The position numbers and the translations under genes were made by a program. Shown in pieces: positions 52,404 to 61,736 of a stretch of DNA of 64,000 nt. The stretch spans positions 62,001-126,000 of the forward strand of contig JABWBH010000013.1 in assembly GCA_013360585.1 (NCBI GenBank). Direction: 5' to 3'. The notes under the pieces were generated by a model, which was given only the letters and a program-made list of their open reading frames with translations, was not told the DNA's origin and made no database searches. The first letter of the stretch is position 1; the number at the start of each line of letters is the position of its first letter. The DNA is from Phycisphaerae bacterium. GTDB lineage: Bacteria; Planctomycetota; Phycisphaerae; UBA1845.

Positions 52404-54620
52404 ATGTCAATCCGGAAGACGGCGGGAGTGTTGTTGACGTTCGGGCTTGCAGCGAGCGTGGTGCAGGCCGACATCGTGGTGACCTTGCGGGCAGTCGACG
52501 GCGGCGGGAATGAAATCGTCGATCCGGTTCCGGCTGGAACCGAAGTGTTCGTCGACGTGCTTCTGTCGTCATCCGGGGTGGATAACCCCCTCTTTAACCT
52601 GCGCAGCCTCCAGTTCGACTTCACGGATACCGGCGCGGGCATTGTGCTTTCCGACTTCGAGTGGCGCCTGCAGGACACGGGGATCCTGTCCGACGCTTTG
52701 TATTTCAAGGATACCACGCTCTTCCCCGGCCGGGTCAGCGCGGACTACGCCAACCTGGAGCAGGATGACGACGGCGACGGCGACATCGACGACGACGTGG
52801 ACCCGCGCTTCATCGTCGCGCTGGACGGCGACCCGGTGCGCGTGGCGCGGATGACGGCCACGGTGAACGACTCGGACACGATCGACGCGACGCGGCGCGA
52901 CACGGGCGACCCGAACCGGACGGATCAGGGCGTGCGATTCCTGGCGCGGTTTACGTCGCCGAAGACGTTCCGCCTGCCCCTCGGCAACGTGAAAGGCGGG
53001 GCGCTGACGATTGCGGTTGAGGGCGGAGCGACTCCGGACAACGACACCTGCGACACGGCGATCGCGGTGACCGACGGTTCGACCGAGTTTGACGTTGTCG
53101 ACGCGACGACTGAGGGCTTTGAGGAGCCGGGTTGCGACTTCTGCTGCAACAACGCCCAGCTCGCCAACGACATCTGGTATTCGTACACGGCGACCTGCGA
53201 CGGCACGCTGACGATCGAGCTTTGCGGCAGCGATGCGGACACGAGACTCGCGGTTTACGGTGAGACGTGTCCGGCGGATTCGGGCGAGACGCTGGCGTGC
53301 AACGACGATGCCTGCGGATTGCAGTCGCGCGTAACGCTGGAAACGACGGCGGGCACCGCCTACCTGATTCGCGTGGGCAGTTTCGCGGGCAGTCTCGGCA
53401 AGGGCGCTTTGACGATCACGTGCTCGCCGGACGAGTGCGCGCCCGGTTGTCCGGTTGAGAACGTCGGCGACGGGGTTTGCGATCCCGCGTGCAACAACGC
53501 GGATTGCAACTTTGACGGCGGCGACTGTCAGGGCGGGGGCGGGGGTGGCGGCGGAGGAGGGGGTGGCGGCGGCGCGGTGCTGACACAACTGGCGATCACG
53601 CCGCCTTCGTTCGAGATCGAGGTTGGCGGCACGCAGCAGCTTGTCGTCACCGGAACCTTCTCGGACGGGTCGGTCCGCGACCTGACCGCGGCGAGTACCG
53701 GAACGACGTACACGCAGGCGGGCGACGTGGTGACGGTTACGGCGGACGGCCTCGTCACCGGAGCGGCGGAAGGCGCCGGGACGGTCACGGCGACCAACGG
53801 CGCGGTCTCCGCCAGCACGTCGGCGACCGTCAGCGAAGCCCCGCCGGAGGTCACGCTCGAGGATCTGATCGTCAACCCCGACGCGTTCACGATCACCAGC
53901 GCCAACGGGCGCGTGCAACTGCGCGTTCTCGGCGTCTTCTCGAACAACGCCCGGCGCGACCTGACGCTCGCCGCCAGCGGCACGACGTACAACGTCGACA
54001 CTGACGGCATCGTCACGATCAGCGTGGACGGTCTGGTCACGCCGATCTCCGACGGTCAGGCGACGATCACGATCGAGAACGACGGGGTGACCGAAATCGC
54101 GGTGGCGACGGTCGCGCTGGCGGACGAGCCGGGTGAGTGCGAAGACGACATCGTGGTTCTTGATTCGGTCCGCTTCGCGGTGGACAACCTGACGATCGAC
54201 GAGGATGAGGACATTCAACTCGTTCTCCTCGGCGTGAACTGCGACGGCTCGATCGTCGAGAACCTTCAGTCGTCTGACGAAAGCTCGTTCACGTCGAGCG
54301 ACGAGAGCGTCGCGACGGTGCTGAACAACGGCGTCCTGTCGGGGGTGTCCGAGGGCGAGGCCGACATCACGGCGACGTTCCGGGGCTTCACGGCCACGCT
54401 GCATGTGATCGTGCTGCCGGTGGACGAGCCCCCGGGGCAGGGTAACGATAACGACAACGAAAACGACAACACAAACGGCAACGAGAACGACAACGAAGGC
54501 GGCGATGGCGGAAACGGCGGCTGCCGCGGCGGCGCGCCGTGCGGGACGCTCGGGTTCGTCGAAGCGTTGTGGCTGGGGCTGGGCTGGTACGGCCTGCGCC
54601 GCCGGCGTTTCCGCGCCTGA
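52404..54620 (+). CDS. Large secreted protein with Notch-type (LNR) repeat, poly-Gly linker and Ig-like domains
   Basis: A 738-residue exported protein. Its parts are a signal peptide (GVLLTFGLAASVVQA), an N-terminal beta domain, a PPC-like domain at about 205-345 (NDIWYSYTATCDGTL), one Lin-12/Notch repeat at about 350-378 (GVCDPACNNADC, FDGGDC) and a 14-Gly linker. Three bacterial Ig-like domains of the Big_2 type follow, to about 675. The tail is an Asn/Asp/Glu-rich repeat, a Cys-Gly patch, a hydrophobic helix (FVEALWLGLGWYGL) and RRRR, the form of a C-terminal sorting and anchoring signal. GGAGGCGAGG precedes the ATG. Probably a cell-surface protein; function unknown. Confidence 0.85.
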   Translation: MSIRKTAGVLLTFGLAASVVQADIVVTLRAVDGGGNEIVDPVPAGTEVFVDVLLSSSGVDNPLFNLRSLQFDFTDTGAGIVLSDFEWRLQDTGILSDALYFKDTTLFPGRVSADYANLEQDDDGDGDIDDDVDPRFIVALDGDPVRVARMTATVNDSDTIDATRRDTGDPNRTDQGVRFLARFTSPKTFRLPLGNVKGGALTIAVEGGATPDNDTCDTAIAVTDGSTEFDVVDATTEGFEEPGCDFCCNNAQLANDIWYSYTATCDGTLTIELCGSDADTRLAVYGETCPADSGETLACNDDACGLQSRVTLETTAGTAYLIRVGSFAGSLGKGALTITCSPDECAPGCPVENVGDGVCDPACNNADCNFDGGDCQGGGGGGGGGGGGGGAVLTQLAITPPSFEIEVGGTQQLVVTGTFSDGSVRDLTAASTGTTYTQAGDVVTVTADGLVTGAAEGAGTVTATNGAVSASTSATVSEAPPEVTLEDLIVNPDAFTITSANGRVQLRVLGVFSNNARRDLTLAASGTTYNVDTDGIVTISVDGLVTPISDGQATITIENDGVTEIAVATVALADEPGECEDDIVVLDSVRFAVDNLTIDEDEDIQLVLLGVNCDGSIVENLQSSDESSFTSSDESVATVLNNGVLSGVSEGEADITATFRGFTATLHVIVLPVDEPPGQGNDNDNENDNTNGNENDNEGGDGGNGGCRGGAPCGTLGFVEALWLGLGWYGLRRRRFRA

Positions 54621-55110
54621 CCCGCAACCGGGCGAGGGTAAGACCGGGAAAGGGGTCAAAGACCCGAAGGCGTCCGCAAAGTCAAAGAGCGCTTCCTGAT
54701 CCTTGACCTTGCGGCGTGACGTCGAAGGAAGGCGGGGGCGGCTCGGTTTTGTGAGAGCGTTTTGCGGGCGCGGCTCGGTCCAGCGTCAGCGTCAAGAACG
54801 AGGAGAATCAGCGGGGCGGGGCGGCGACCTGCCCCGCTTTATTTTGCGCGCAGGAGACGCCGGGCGAGCGGTGCCGTCGGCTCCGCGGCGCGTTTCTTGA
54901 CGGCGCGAGCCGCCCTCTTACACTTTCATCCGCGTTCCGCATTGAGAAATCCGGAACACCCCGCACCGACGCGCTTCGGTTCGCAGAGACGAGCATCGTT
55001 GCCTTCGCACATCTGCGTCCCTCTGCGTCTTCTGCGGATTCGCTGGTTTGAGGGCAAGGCACGCGCCGCACAGGGACGGCGGCACGGACGCGAGCAAAGG
55101 AGCAACTGTC
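54621..55110. other. Intergenic region before gap with one terminator
   Basis: These 490 bp hold a hairpin terminator at 54810-54846 and no credible gene. At 55005-55042 a short imperfect repeat, CTGCGTCCCTCTGCGTCTTC, recalls dispersed intergenic repeats of other genomes, but no second copy was recognised in the window. Confidence 0.4.
54810..54846 (+). terminator. Intrinsic terminator
   Basis: AGCGGGGC pairs with GCCCCGCT across a 13-base loop, followed by TTATTTT. It lies 190 bp after the Notch-repeat gene and 265 bp before gap, so it would end the former transcript. Confidence 0.7.
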
Positions 55111-56136
55111 ATGGCGGTTCGGGTGGCGATCAACGGGCTCGGCAGGATCGGCAAGATCGTGTTTCGCATCATGTCGCAGCGGGCGTCCGACTTCGAGGTC
55201 GTCGCCGTCAACGATCTGACCGACGTGCCCTCCCTCGCACACCTGCTCAAATACGACTCCGTCCACGGCCGGTTTGAGAAGCACGTCGAGGCGAAGGACG
55301 GAGCGATCGTCGTGGACGGCAAGCCGGTCCGGGTGCTGGCGGAGAAGGATCCGTCGAAACTCCCCTGGAAGGAACTCGGCATTGACGTCTGCATCGAATC
55401 CACCGGCGTTTTCACAAAGCGCTCGTCGGAAAAGGGCGGTTACGGCGATCATCTCAAGGCCGGGGCGAAGAAGGTGATCCTTTCCGCGCCCGCCAGCGAC
55501 GACCCGGACATCACCGTCGTCCTCGGGGTCAACGATGACCAGCTCAAGGGCAGCCACCTGTGCATCTCGAACGCGAGCTGCACGACGAACTGCCTCGCTC
55601 CGATGGCGAAGGTGATTCACGAGACGTTCGGTCTGGTCGAGGGGCTGATGACGACCGTCCACGCTTACACGAACGACCAGCGCGTCTCCGACCTCGTGCA
55701 TAAGGATCTGCGCCGTGCCCGCGCCGCCGCGCAGAACATCATTCCGACGACGACCGGCGCCGCAAAAGCGGTCGGGAAGGTGCTCCCCGCCCTTGACGGG
55801 AAGCTCAACGGTTTTTCCCTGCGCGTGCCGGTGGCGGACGGGTCGATCGTAGACCTGGTCGCCACGGTTCACAAAAGCGCGACCAAGGAGGCGATCAACG
55901 CCGCGATGAAGGCCGCGTCCGAAGGCAAGATGAAGGGCATTATCGAGTATTGCACGGACCCGATCGTCAGCAGCGACATCATCGGCAGCCCGGCGAGCTG
56001 CATCATCGACGCGGAAAGCACGATGACGATGCCCGGCAAAGGAGGCACGCTCATCAAAGTCGTCGGCTGGTACGACAATGAGTGGGGCTACTCCTCACGC
56101 ACGGTGGATCTCGCCGCTCGCGTGGCACGGATGTAG
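55111..56136 (+). CDS. gap: Glyceraldehyde-3-phosphate dehydrogenase
   Basis: A 341-residue GAPDH that converts glyceraldehyde-3-phosphate to 1,3-bisphosphoglycerate in glycolysis. The N-terminal [13 protein letters not shown] binds the cofactor, and NDLTD at strand 2 indicates NAD preference. The catalytic cysteine is in [12 protein letters not shown], with VHAYTNDQ and the final [11 protein letters not shown] conserved. AAAGGAGCAACTGTC precedes the ATG. It is followed at 100 bp by a fumarylacetoacetase-family gene. Confidence 0.96.
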   Translation: MAVRVAINGLGRIGKIVFRIMSQRASDFEVVAVNDLTDVPSLAHLLKYDSVHGRFEKHVEAKDGAIVVDGKPVRVLAEKDPSKLPWKELGIDVCIESTGVFTKRSSEKGGYGDHLKAGAKKVILSAPASDDPDITVVLGVNDDQLKGSHLCISNASCTTNCLAPMAKVIHETFGLVEGLMTTVHAYTNDQRVSDLVHKDLRRARAAAQNIIPTTTGAAKAVGKVLPALDGKLNGFSLRVPVADGSIVDLVATVHKSATKEAINAAMKAASEGKMKGIIEYCTDPIVSSDIIGSPASCIIDAESTMTMPGKGGTLIKVVGWYDNEWGYSSRTVDLAARVARM

Positions 56137-56236
56137 CAGCGACTGCAGCGAACGCGCGCGCTCGCGAGGTGCGCGGTTAAGCATGTGCGTCGGGATACCG
56201 CGTGACGGCGGCGGGGGCAGGGTCTATCATGCCCGG

Positions 56237-57031
56237 ATGCGCATTGCACGGTTTCTGACGCGGGACGGGCGCGTGCTTTCGGGGCGCGTCGTTGATGAAG
56301 ACACGGCCGAACCGATCGACGGCGACGTGTTCGGCGCGCACACGATCGTGCCGCGCCGCGTGAACGTTGCGCGGTGGCTTGCGCCAGTCGTCCCGCCGAA
56401 CATCTTCGCGATCGGGCGCAACTACGCCGCACATGCGAAGGAGACGGGCTCGCAGGTTCCCGAGGCGCCGCTGATCTTCATGAAGGCGACGACGTCGGTG
56501 CTCGATCCGGGCGGCGAGATTGTTCTGCCCGCGCCAGCGCCAAGCGAGGTGGATTTCGAGGCGGAGCTGGCGATCGTCATCGGGCGACGAACGAAGGACG
56601 TTTCTGAAGCGGAGGCGCTGAACTGCGTTTTCGGTTACACCTGTGCCAACGACGTGTCCGCCCGCGACTGCCAGCGCAACGACAAGCAGTGGGCCCGCGC
56701 GAAGGGCTTCGACACGTTCTGCCCCCTCGGACCCTGGATCGTCACGCGGGACGAGCTGGACGCGGCGGCGTGCCCGATCCGCAGCCGGCTTAACGGCGCG
56801 GTCATGCAGGACTCGAACACGCGCGACATGATTCACGGTTGCGCAAAGCTGGTCAGCTACGTGTCTCACCAGTTCACGCTGCTGCCGGGCACGTTGATCC
56901 TGACCGGCACGCCTGAGGGGGTCGGGTTCGCCAGGAAACCTCCCGTGTTTCTGAAACCGGGAGATACGATCGAGGTCGAGATCGGCGGCATCGGCGTGCT
57001 GCGCAACACGGTCCGTGCGGCGAGCGCGTGA
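56237..57031 (+). CDS. Fumarylacetoacetate hydrolase family protein
   Basis: A 264-residue FAH-superfamily enzyme. It shows IFAIGRNYAAHAKETG, PLIFMKATTSVL, the metal-binding SEVDFEAELAIVIGRR, NDVSARDCQRND and a C-terminal TGTPEGVGFARKPPVFLKPGD. This form occurs in acylpyruvate hydrolases, oxaloacetate decarboxylases and 2-hydroxyhepta-diene-dioate isomerases, so substrate is open. ATG 56237 is chosen for the start of conserved sequence. It converges with gltX and is distinct from the true fumarylacetoacetase at the window end. Confidence 0.88.
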   Translation: MRIARFLTRDGRVLSGRVVDEDTAEPIDGDVFGAHTIVPRRVNVARWLAPVVPPNIFAIGRNYAAHAKETGSQVPEAPLIFMKATTSVLDPGGEIVLPAPAPSEVDFEAELAIVIGRRTKDVSEAEALNCVFGYTCANDVSARDCQRNDKQWARAKGFDTFCPLGPWIVTRDELDAAACPIRSRLNGAVMQDSNTRDMIHGCAKLVSYVSHQFTLLPGTLILTGTPEGVGFARKPPVFLKPGDTIEVEIGGIGVLRNTVRAASA

Positions 57032-57075
57032 CGGCGACCGAGGCGGCCCGCGGGGACGCGGCGGGCGCGAGGGGT

Positions 57076-58578
57076 TTACCCCGGCGCTCGCAGGGACAGG
57101 CAGCGCCGGATGCGGGCGCAGGTCGCGGCCTTCCCCAGCAGCGAGAGGCTGTCCTGGATCGGCGGACTGACGGTTGTGCCGGTGATCGCGACGCGCAGCG
57201 GCTGGGCGACGTCGCCCATCTTCAGGGATCGCGCGGCGCATGTGCGTTCAAGAAGGGCGTGCAAAGCCTCGGGCAGCCAGTCCGTCTGCGCGTCCAGGTC
57301 CGTCAGGATTGCGGCGAGCGTCACGTACCCCGCCCCCTCGTTCTTCTCAAGCACTTTCCGCACGGCGTCCGGGGCATATATGACCTCGTCGTCCTTGATG
57401 ATCAGGAACCGGGCGGAGTCCTCGACGTCGCGGAACGTACGCAGCCCCTTTTTCGCGGCAAGCAGGCGGGTGAGCGTCGCCTCGTCGAACTTCAACAGCG
57501 GCGATTGATTGACGGCGAGGAAGTCCTTAAACGCCTCCAGCAGGCGCGCCGGACCGACCCGCGCGCACCACTCTGTATTGAACGCGAGAAGCTTCTCCCG
57601 GTCGAAGCGGGCGTTGGTTCTTCCGACGCGCTCCAGAGAGAACCGCTGCACGAGTTCGTCGAGCGTGAACCGCTCCTGATCGTCGCCGCTGGACCAGCCG
57701 AGCAGCGCCAGGAAATTGATCAGCGCCTCGGGTAGATATCCGGACACGCGGAAATCATGCACCTCGATCTCAGGCGGCTTGCGGCCTTGACGGATCGCCT
57801 TCTCCTTGTCGCGTTTGCTCATCTTCGTGCCGTCGAGGTTGAAGATGATCGGGAGGTGCGCGTAGCGGGGGGTGCGGAAGCCCAGCGCCCGCTGGAGGGC
57901 GATGTGCTTCGGCGTGTTCATCAGATGCTCCTGGGCGCGGATGACGTGCGAGACGCGCATGCGTTCGTCGTCCACGACGCAGGCGAAGTGATAGGTCGGC
58001 CAGCCGTCGCTCTTGACGATGACGAAGTCTTCGAGTTCCTCGGCGGGCATCGTCACGTCGCCGAGCACCTCGTCATGCACGGTGATCGGCTCGCCGGTCA
58101 TTTTGAGGCGGATGACGACGGGGCGCCCCGCCGCCTTCGCGGCCTCGCCCTGCGCCACGGTCGGCAGCGGGTCCGGGCGTACGTACTTGAACGATCGCTT
58201 TTCGGCCCGGGCTCGCTCGCGCATCGCGTCCAGTTCCGCCGGGGTCTCCAGCGCGTAATACGCACGGCCGGACTGGAGCAGATGCGCGGCGCACGCCCGG
58301 TACTCGTCGAGGCATGCGCTCTGAAAATACGGTCCGAAGTGGCCGCCTTTCTCCGGTCCTTCGTCCCAGTTCATGCCGAGCCAGCGCAGGTCGTCGAGAA
58401 TTTTCGCCACCGAGTCCTCGACGTGGCGGTCCTGGTCCGTGTCTTCGATGCGCAGGATGAAGGTTCCGCCGTGGCGGCGCGCCAGGAGGAAATTGAAAAG
58501 GACGGTTCGCGCACCGCCGACGTGAAGATACCCCGTCGGCGACGGCGCGAAACGGACGCGAAGCGGAACCTCGGACAT
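57076..58578 (-). CDS. gltX: Glutamyl-tRNA synthetase
   Basis: A 500-residue class I tRNA synthetase that charges tRNA-Glu. The HIGH-type motif is FAPSPTGYLHVGG and the KMSKS-type motif is LDGTKMSKRDKE. FNFLLARRHGGTFILRIEDTD is typical of GltX. A C-terminal alpha-helical anticodon domain completes the protein. Whether it is discriminating or also charges tRNA-Gln cannot be told from sequence alone. GAGGGAGCTGAC precedes ATG 58578. The larB-like gene lies upstream on the same strand. Confidence 0.95.
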   Translation of the reverse strand: MSEVPLRVRFAPSPTGYLHVGGARTVLFNFLLARRHGGTFILRIEDTDQDRHVEDSVAKILDDLRWLGMNWDEGPEKGGHFGPYFQSACLDEYRACAAHLLQSGRAYYALETPAELDAMRERARAEKRSFKYVRPDPLPTVAQGEAAKAAGRPVVIRLKMTGEPITVHDEVLGDVTMPAEELEDFVIVKSDGWPTYHFACVVDDERMRVSHVIRAQEHLMNTPKHIALQRALGFRTPRYAHLPIIFNLDGTKMSKRDKEKAIRQGRKPPEIEVHDFRVSGYLPEALINFLALLGWSSGDDQERFTLDELVQRFSLERVGRTNARFDREKLLAFNTEWCARVGPARLLEAFKDFLAVNQSPLLKFDEATLTRLLAAKKGLRTFRDVEDSARFLIIKDDEVIYAPDAVRKVLEKNEGAGYVTLAAILTDLDAQTDWLPEALHALLERTCAARSLKMGDVAQPLRVAITGTTVSPPIQDSLSLLGKAATCARIRRCLSLRAPG

Positions 58579-58669
58579 GTCAGCTCCCTCGAAATCCGGC
58601 GAAATCCGGAGAAACGACAGCGGAGGATAGTCGCCGGCGGAATGTCTGACCAGCGCGGGCGAGGCGGTC

Positions 58670-59443
58670 TCAGGGGGTCGCGTCGTCTCGCCGCCGCAGG
58701 GTGCGCAGCATCCGCCCTGCGGCACAGGCGGCGCCGAACCCGTTGTCGATGTTGACGACCGTGACGCCGGAGGCGCAGGTGTTGAGCATCGCCAGCAGCG
58801 CGGTCAGCCCGCCGAAGTTCGCGCCGTACCCGGTGCTGGTCGGGACGGCGATCACCGGCTTGTCCGTCAACCCGCCGACGACGCTGGGCAGCGCCCCTTC
58901 CATCCCTGCGACGACGATCAGGACGTCCGCGTCGCGCAGGTCCGTCCACGCCGCGACGAGGCGGTGCAGCCCTGCGACGCCGACGTCGTACACGGTGTGC
59001 GCCGAGAGGTTCATCATGTCGCACGAGACCTTCGCCTCCTCGACGACCGGGGCGTCGCTGGTTCCGGCGGCGAGGATTGCGACGGTCCCGAGCGGAGCGG
59101 CGGCAGGCTCCTGACGCAGGGTGACGGCGCGGGCGCGTATATGATGTTCTGCGTCGGGCGTGCGGCGCCGGATTGCGTCGGCCTGCTCGGGCGCGGCACG
59201 GGTTGCGAGGACGTTTCCGCCCGCGCGGGCCCGGGCGTCAAAGATCGCGGCGGCGTCCTCCGGCGTCTTCCCGGGGCAGAAGATGACCTCCGGGAACCCG
59301 CAACGGATCGCGCGGTGATGATCGACCCGGGCAAAGGGCAGCGTCTCGAAGGGGAGGATCGCCAGGCGCGCCATCGCGTCCTCGACGGGCGTCGCGCCGC
59401 GGCGCACAGCGTCCAGAAGATCTCGAAGGATCGCCTCCGTCAT
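58670..59443 (-). CDS. larB: LarB, nickel-pincer cofactor biosynthesis carboxylase
   Basis: A 257-residue PurE-like protein of the LarB family. It starts with a helical region (AILRDLLDAVRRGATPVEDA), then HHRAIRCGFPEVIFCPGKTPED. The PurE-like core follows with ILAAGTSDAPVVEEA, VYDVGVAGLHRL, VAGMEGALPSVVGGL and PVIAVPTSTGYGANFGGL. LarB carboxylates and hydrolyses nicotinate adenine dinucleotide in making the lactate racemase cofactor. larC and larE are not in the window. ATG 59443 gives the family's usual N-terminus. Confidence 0.88.
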   Translation of the reverse strand: MTEAILRDLLDAVRRGATPVEDAMARLAILPFETLPFARVDHHRAIRCGFPEVIFCPGKTPEDAAAIFDARARAGGNVLATRAAPEQADAIRRRTPDAEHHIRARAVTLRQEPAAAPLGTVAILAAGTSDAPVVEEAKVSCDMMNLSAHTVYDVGVAGLHRLVAAWTDLRDADVLIVVAGMEGALPSVVGGLTDKPVIAVPTSTGYGANFGGLTALLAMLNTCASGVTVVNIDNGFGAACAAGRMLRTLRRRDDATP

Positions 59444-59496
59444 CAAAGCCCCCGCCAGATCGCCGCCCCGACCCTCCTCCAGGTCGGGCGGTTTCG

Positions 59497-60135
59497 TCAC
59501 CACGGTAAGAAGGTGCAACAGCAGATCATCGGAGCAATCACCGACAAGAGCATCGCGGTGACGGCACGCCCCCGGGCCGCAGCGCGGCGCATCCCGAGGA
59601 TTGTCAGTATCAGCGCCGGCAACCACAACAACATCCCCAGCCACATCGCCACGCTTGACGCCACGTACCAGCCCGGGATACCGCCGGGGCGGCTCATCAG
59701 GTCGTCCATCATCCGCTTCTGCGCCTGCATGACCGAAGCACCATCCTGAAAATCCTTTGTGAACGCGAACAACTCCTCGCGATGCGGCGCGAGGATCAGC
59801 GACATCACCGTGAACGCTGCGATGCTGAGGGCGGCCAGAACGATCGCGATGGTTGCCGACCGACGCGCGTTGGCGTCTTTCCGAGCGGAATCGTCAGCGA
59901 ACGTGATCCGGGGTGGTCCGGAAAAGGTCGCCTCCACATCGCCCCAGGGGGCGTCGGGCGACCACGCGGGTCTCGCTCCCGGTATGTCCGCGGCCGCTTC
60001 GATCGGGCCGAGCGTGGACTGCGCCGGCGCCGTGATGGTCGCCCGGCAAAACGGGCACGCGACGAGTTTTTCGGCCCACTCATCGTCGGTCTCGATCGGC
60101 TGTCGGCACGACGGGCATAAGAATCGGATCACCAT
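59497..60135 (-). CDS. Membrane protein with N-terminal zinc ribbon
   Basis: A 212-residue protein. The N-terminus carries two CxxC pairs (FLCPSCRQPIE and ACPFCRATI), a zinc-ribbon finger. After a Pro/Ala-rich linker come three hydrophobic helices: AIVLAALSIAAFTVMSLIL, VAMWLGMLLWLPALILTIL and a last one, VTAMLLSVIAPMICCCTFL. Similar zinc-ribbon plus membrane proteins are frequent and uncharacterised in Planctomycetes. ATG 60135 starts right at the ribbon; a longer in-frame start exists but adds nothing conserved. It is 53 bp upstream of larB on the same strand. Confidence 0.7.
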   Translation of the reverse strand: MVIRFLCPSCRQPIETDDEWAEKLVACPFCRATITAPAQSTLGPIEAAADIPGARPAWSPDAPWGDVEATFSGPPRITFADDSARKDANARRSATIAIVLAALSIAAFTVMSLILAPHREELFAFTKDFQDGASVMQAQKRMMDDLMSRPGGIPGWYVASSVAMWLGMLLWLPALILTILGMRRAAARGRAVTAMLLSVIAPMICCCTFLPW

Positions 60136-60391
60136 GTCGGGAGAATATGCAACGTCGTCGCGGCCGGTCAAACCGGAACGCTGCACATGAGGGCGTCAGA
60201 TCGCGGGACTCGCAGTCAGAGCGGCCTCCCGGCTTTACGGACGCCGTGTTGTCGGACGGATTTCACCCGCAGCGTCGATTTTATTACAATACCTCTCGGT
60301 CTCGGCGTCTTCCGCGCCGAAGGCGCGACGTCGCCGACCCCGCCCGCCGGGAGACCTGGAGCAGTGCGGACGACAGGGGAAAGGGAACATC

Positions 60392-61558
60392 GTGCGAAGG
60401 CAAGACGGGATCATCGCAGCGCTCATCCTGACGGGCGGCGCCGCGGGGGTGTCTGCGGACACGATCGTGCGGGTGGCGACGTGGAACCTCGAGACGGTCG
60501 GCGTGCGCGGCAGCAGCGAGTACAACGCAGCGATGGCGATCCTCGAGCGCGTTTGTGCCGACGTGGTGGCGGTCCAGGAGATCGAGGGCGACGAACTGGA
60601 TGACTTCGCCGACCTCGCCGAGGACGCCGGGTACGCGCACACGATCGTCCCGACGAGCAATCCTTTCGGGTCGTTGCGCAACGGCTTCCTGAGCCGGCAT
60701 CCCTTTATGCGCACGACGATCAACACGTCGGCGAACCTTTCCGGCGACTCCAACGCCAACGACATCACCCGCCTGATTGTCGAGGTCGTGCTGGACGTTC
60801 CCGGCGCGGCGCCGCTGACGCTTGTGACGGAGCACTGGAAGGCGGGAACCGCCGACGCGGACGAGTTCCGGCGAGCGGTCGAGTCGCTGCGCGCCGCTCA
60901 GGCCGTCAGCGATCTGGACACGGACGTGGACGCCTTCGTGATCCTCGGGGACATGAACGAGGAGATCGACAGCGTGCCGCGTCCGCCGGACCCTTTCACG
61001 CAGATTCCCGGCGGAATGCCGACGAACTGGCGTCTCGGCAATGATCTGCGAACAATTCTGAACGCGCAGGGCATCCGCAACGACCCCTTCATCTATCTGA
61101 CTTCGGCCTCCGGACCGGAGGTGACCGCGCTGGAGGCGCGTCAGAAGGACGGGCGCGACGCCACGCGGGACAGTTCGGGTCGCCGGCTGGATTACATTCT
61201 CGTCAGCGCATTGCTTTCCGGGTATGACCCGCCGTCGGAGGTGTACGACTCGCGCGACGAGGGGCTGGGCGGCGGGTTGGCGAAGTGCGGTTCGGCGCTG
61301 TCGTCAGGTACGAGCGCGGCGGCGGCGGACCACTTCATCGTGTTCACGGACCTGACGCTGCCCGCGTCGGGAGCGGAATACGGCGACGCCGACCGCGACG
61401 GCGACGTAGACCTGCGTGACATCGCCGCCTTTATGAATTGCTTCACCGGCGCCGGAGGCGATGCAGACTCCGGCTGCGGCGTCTTCGACAACAACGGCGA
61501 CAACGACGTGGACTTGCCGGATTACCGCGTCTTCAGAGGGAACATCACCGGACCTTGA
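60392..61558 (+). CDS. Secreted endonuclease/exonuclease/phosphatase-family protein with dockerin-like C-terminus
   Basis: A 388-residue exported protein. A signal peptide (IIAALILTGGAAGVSA) is followed by an EEP fold with ATWNLETVG, VVAVQEIEGDE, FVILGDMNEEID and AADHFIVFTDL, holding the expected Asn, Glu, Asp-Asn and Asp-His residues. The last 60 residues contain two Ca-binding loops, GDADRDGDVDLRD and NNGDNDVDLPD, in dockerin spacing. GTG 60392 is preceded by GGGGAAAGGGAAC. It may hydrolyse nucleic acids or phosphoesters outside the cell while tethered through the dockerin-like part. Confidence 0.85.
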   Translation: MRRQDGIIAALILTGGAAGVSADTIVRVATWNLETVGVRGSSEYNAAMAILERVCADVVAVQEIEGDELDDFADLAEDAGYAHTIVPTSNPFGSLRNGFLSRHPFMRTTINTSANLSGDSNANDITRLIVEVVLDVPGAAPLTLVTEHWKAGTADADEFRRAVESLRAAQAVSDLDTDVDAFVILGDMNEEIDSVPRPPDPFTQIPGGMPTNWRLGNDLRTILNAQGIRNDPFIYLTSASGPEVTALEARQKDGRDATRDSSGRRLDYILVSALLSGYDPPSEVYDSRDEGLGGGLAKCGSALSSGTSAAAADHFIVFTDLTLPASGAEYGDADRDGDVDLRDIAAFMNCFTGAGGDADSGCGVFDNNGDNDVDLPDYRVFRGNITGP

Positions 61559-61736
61559 TGGGGCGGCGCGTCGGTTTCCGATCTGCCTTCGTCTGACCTT
61601 TACGTGGCGCAGCGATGTCAGGAATCAGGAAGGGAATTCCCGGTGAGCGACCGTCGGACCGCGGAAGTCTCCGCGGCACACTCGGTCGGGTCACGCACCG
61701 AGCACGGGTCCGGCGACCGGGTTTCGGACCGTCAAC

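Noticed and set aside
54440-54530. Repetitive GACAACGAAAAC-like DNA as a possible CRISPR or tandem array
   Set aside because: It is in frame within the secreted protein and encodes its Asn/Asp/Glu-rich tail; there are no spacers.
52574-54659. Long minus-strand frame opposite the Notch-repeat protein
   Set aside because: Antisense translation is Arg/Asp-rich without motifs; the plus strand has a signal peptide and clear domains.
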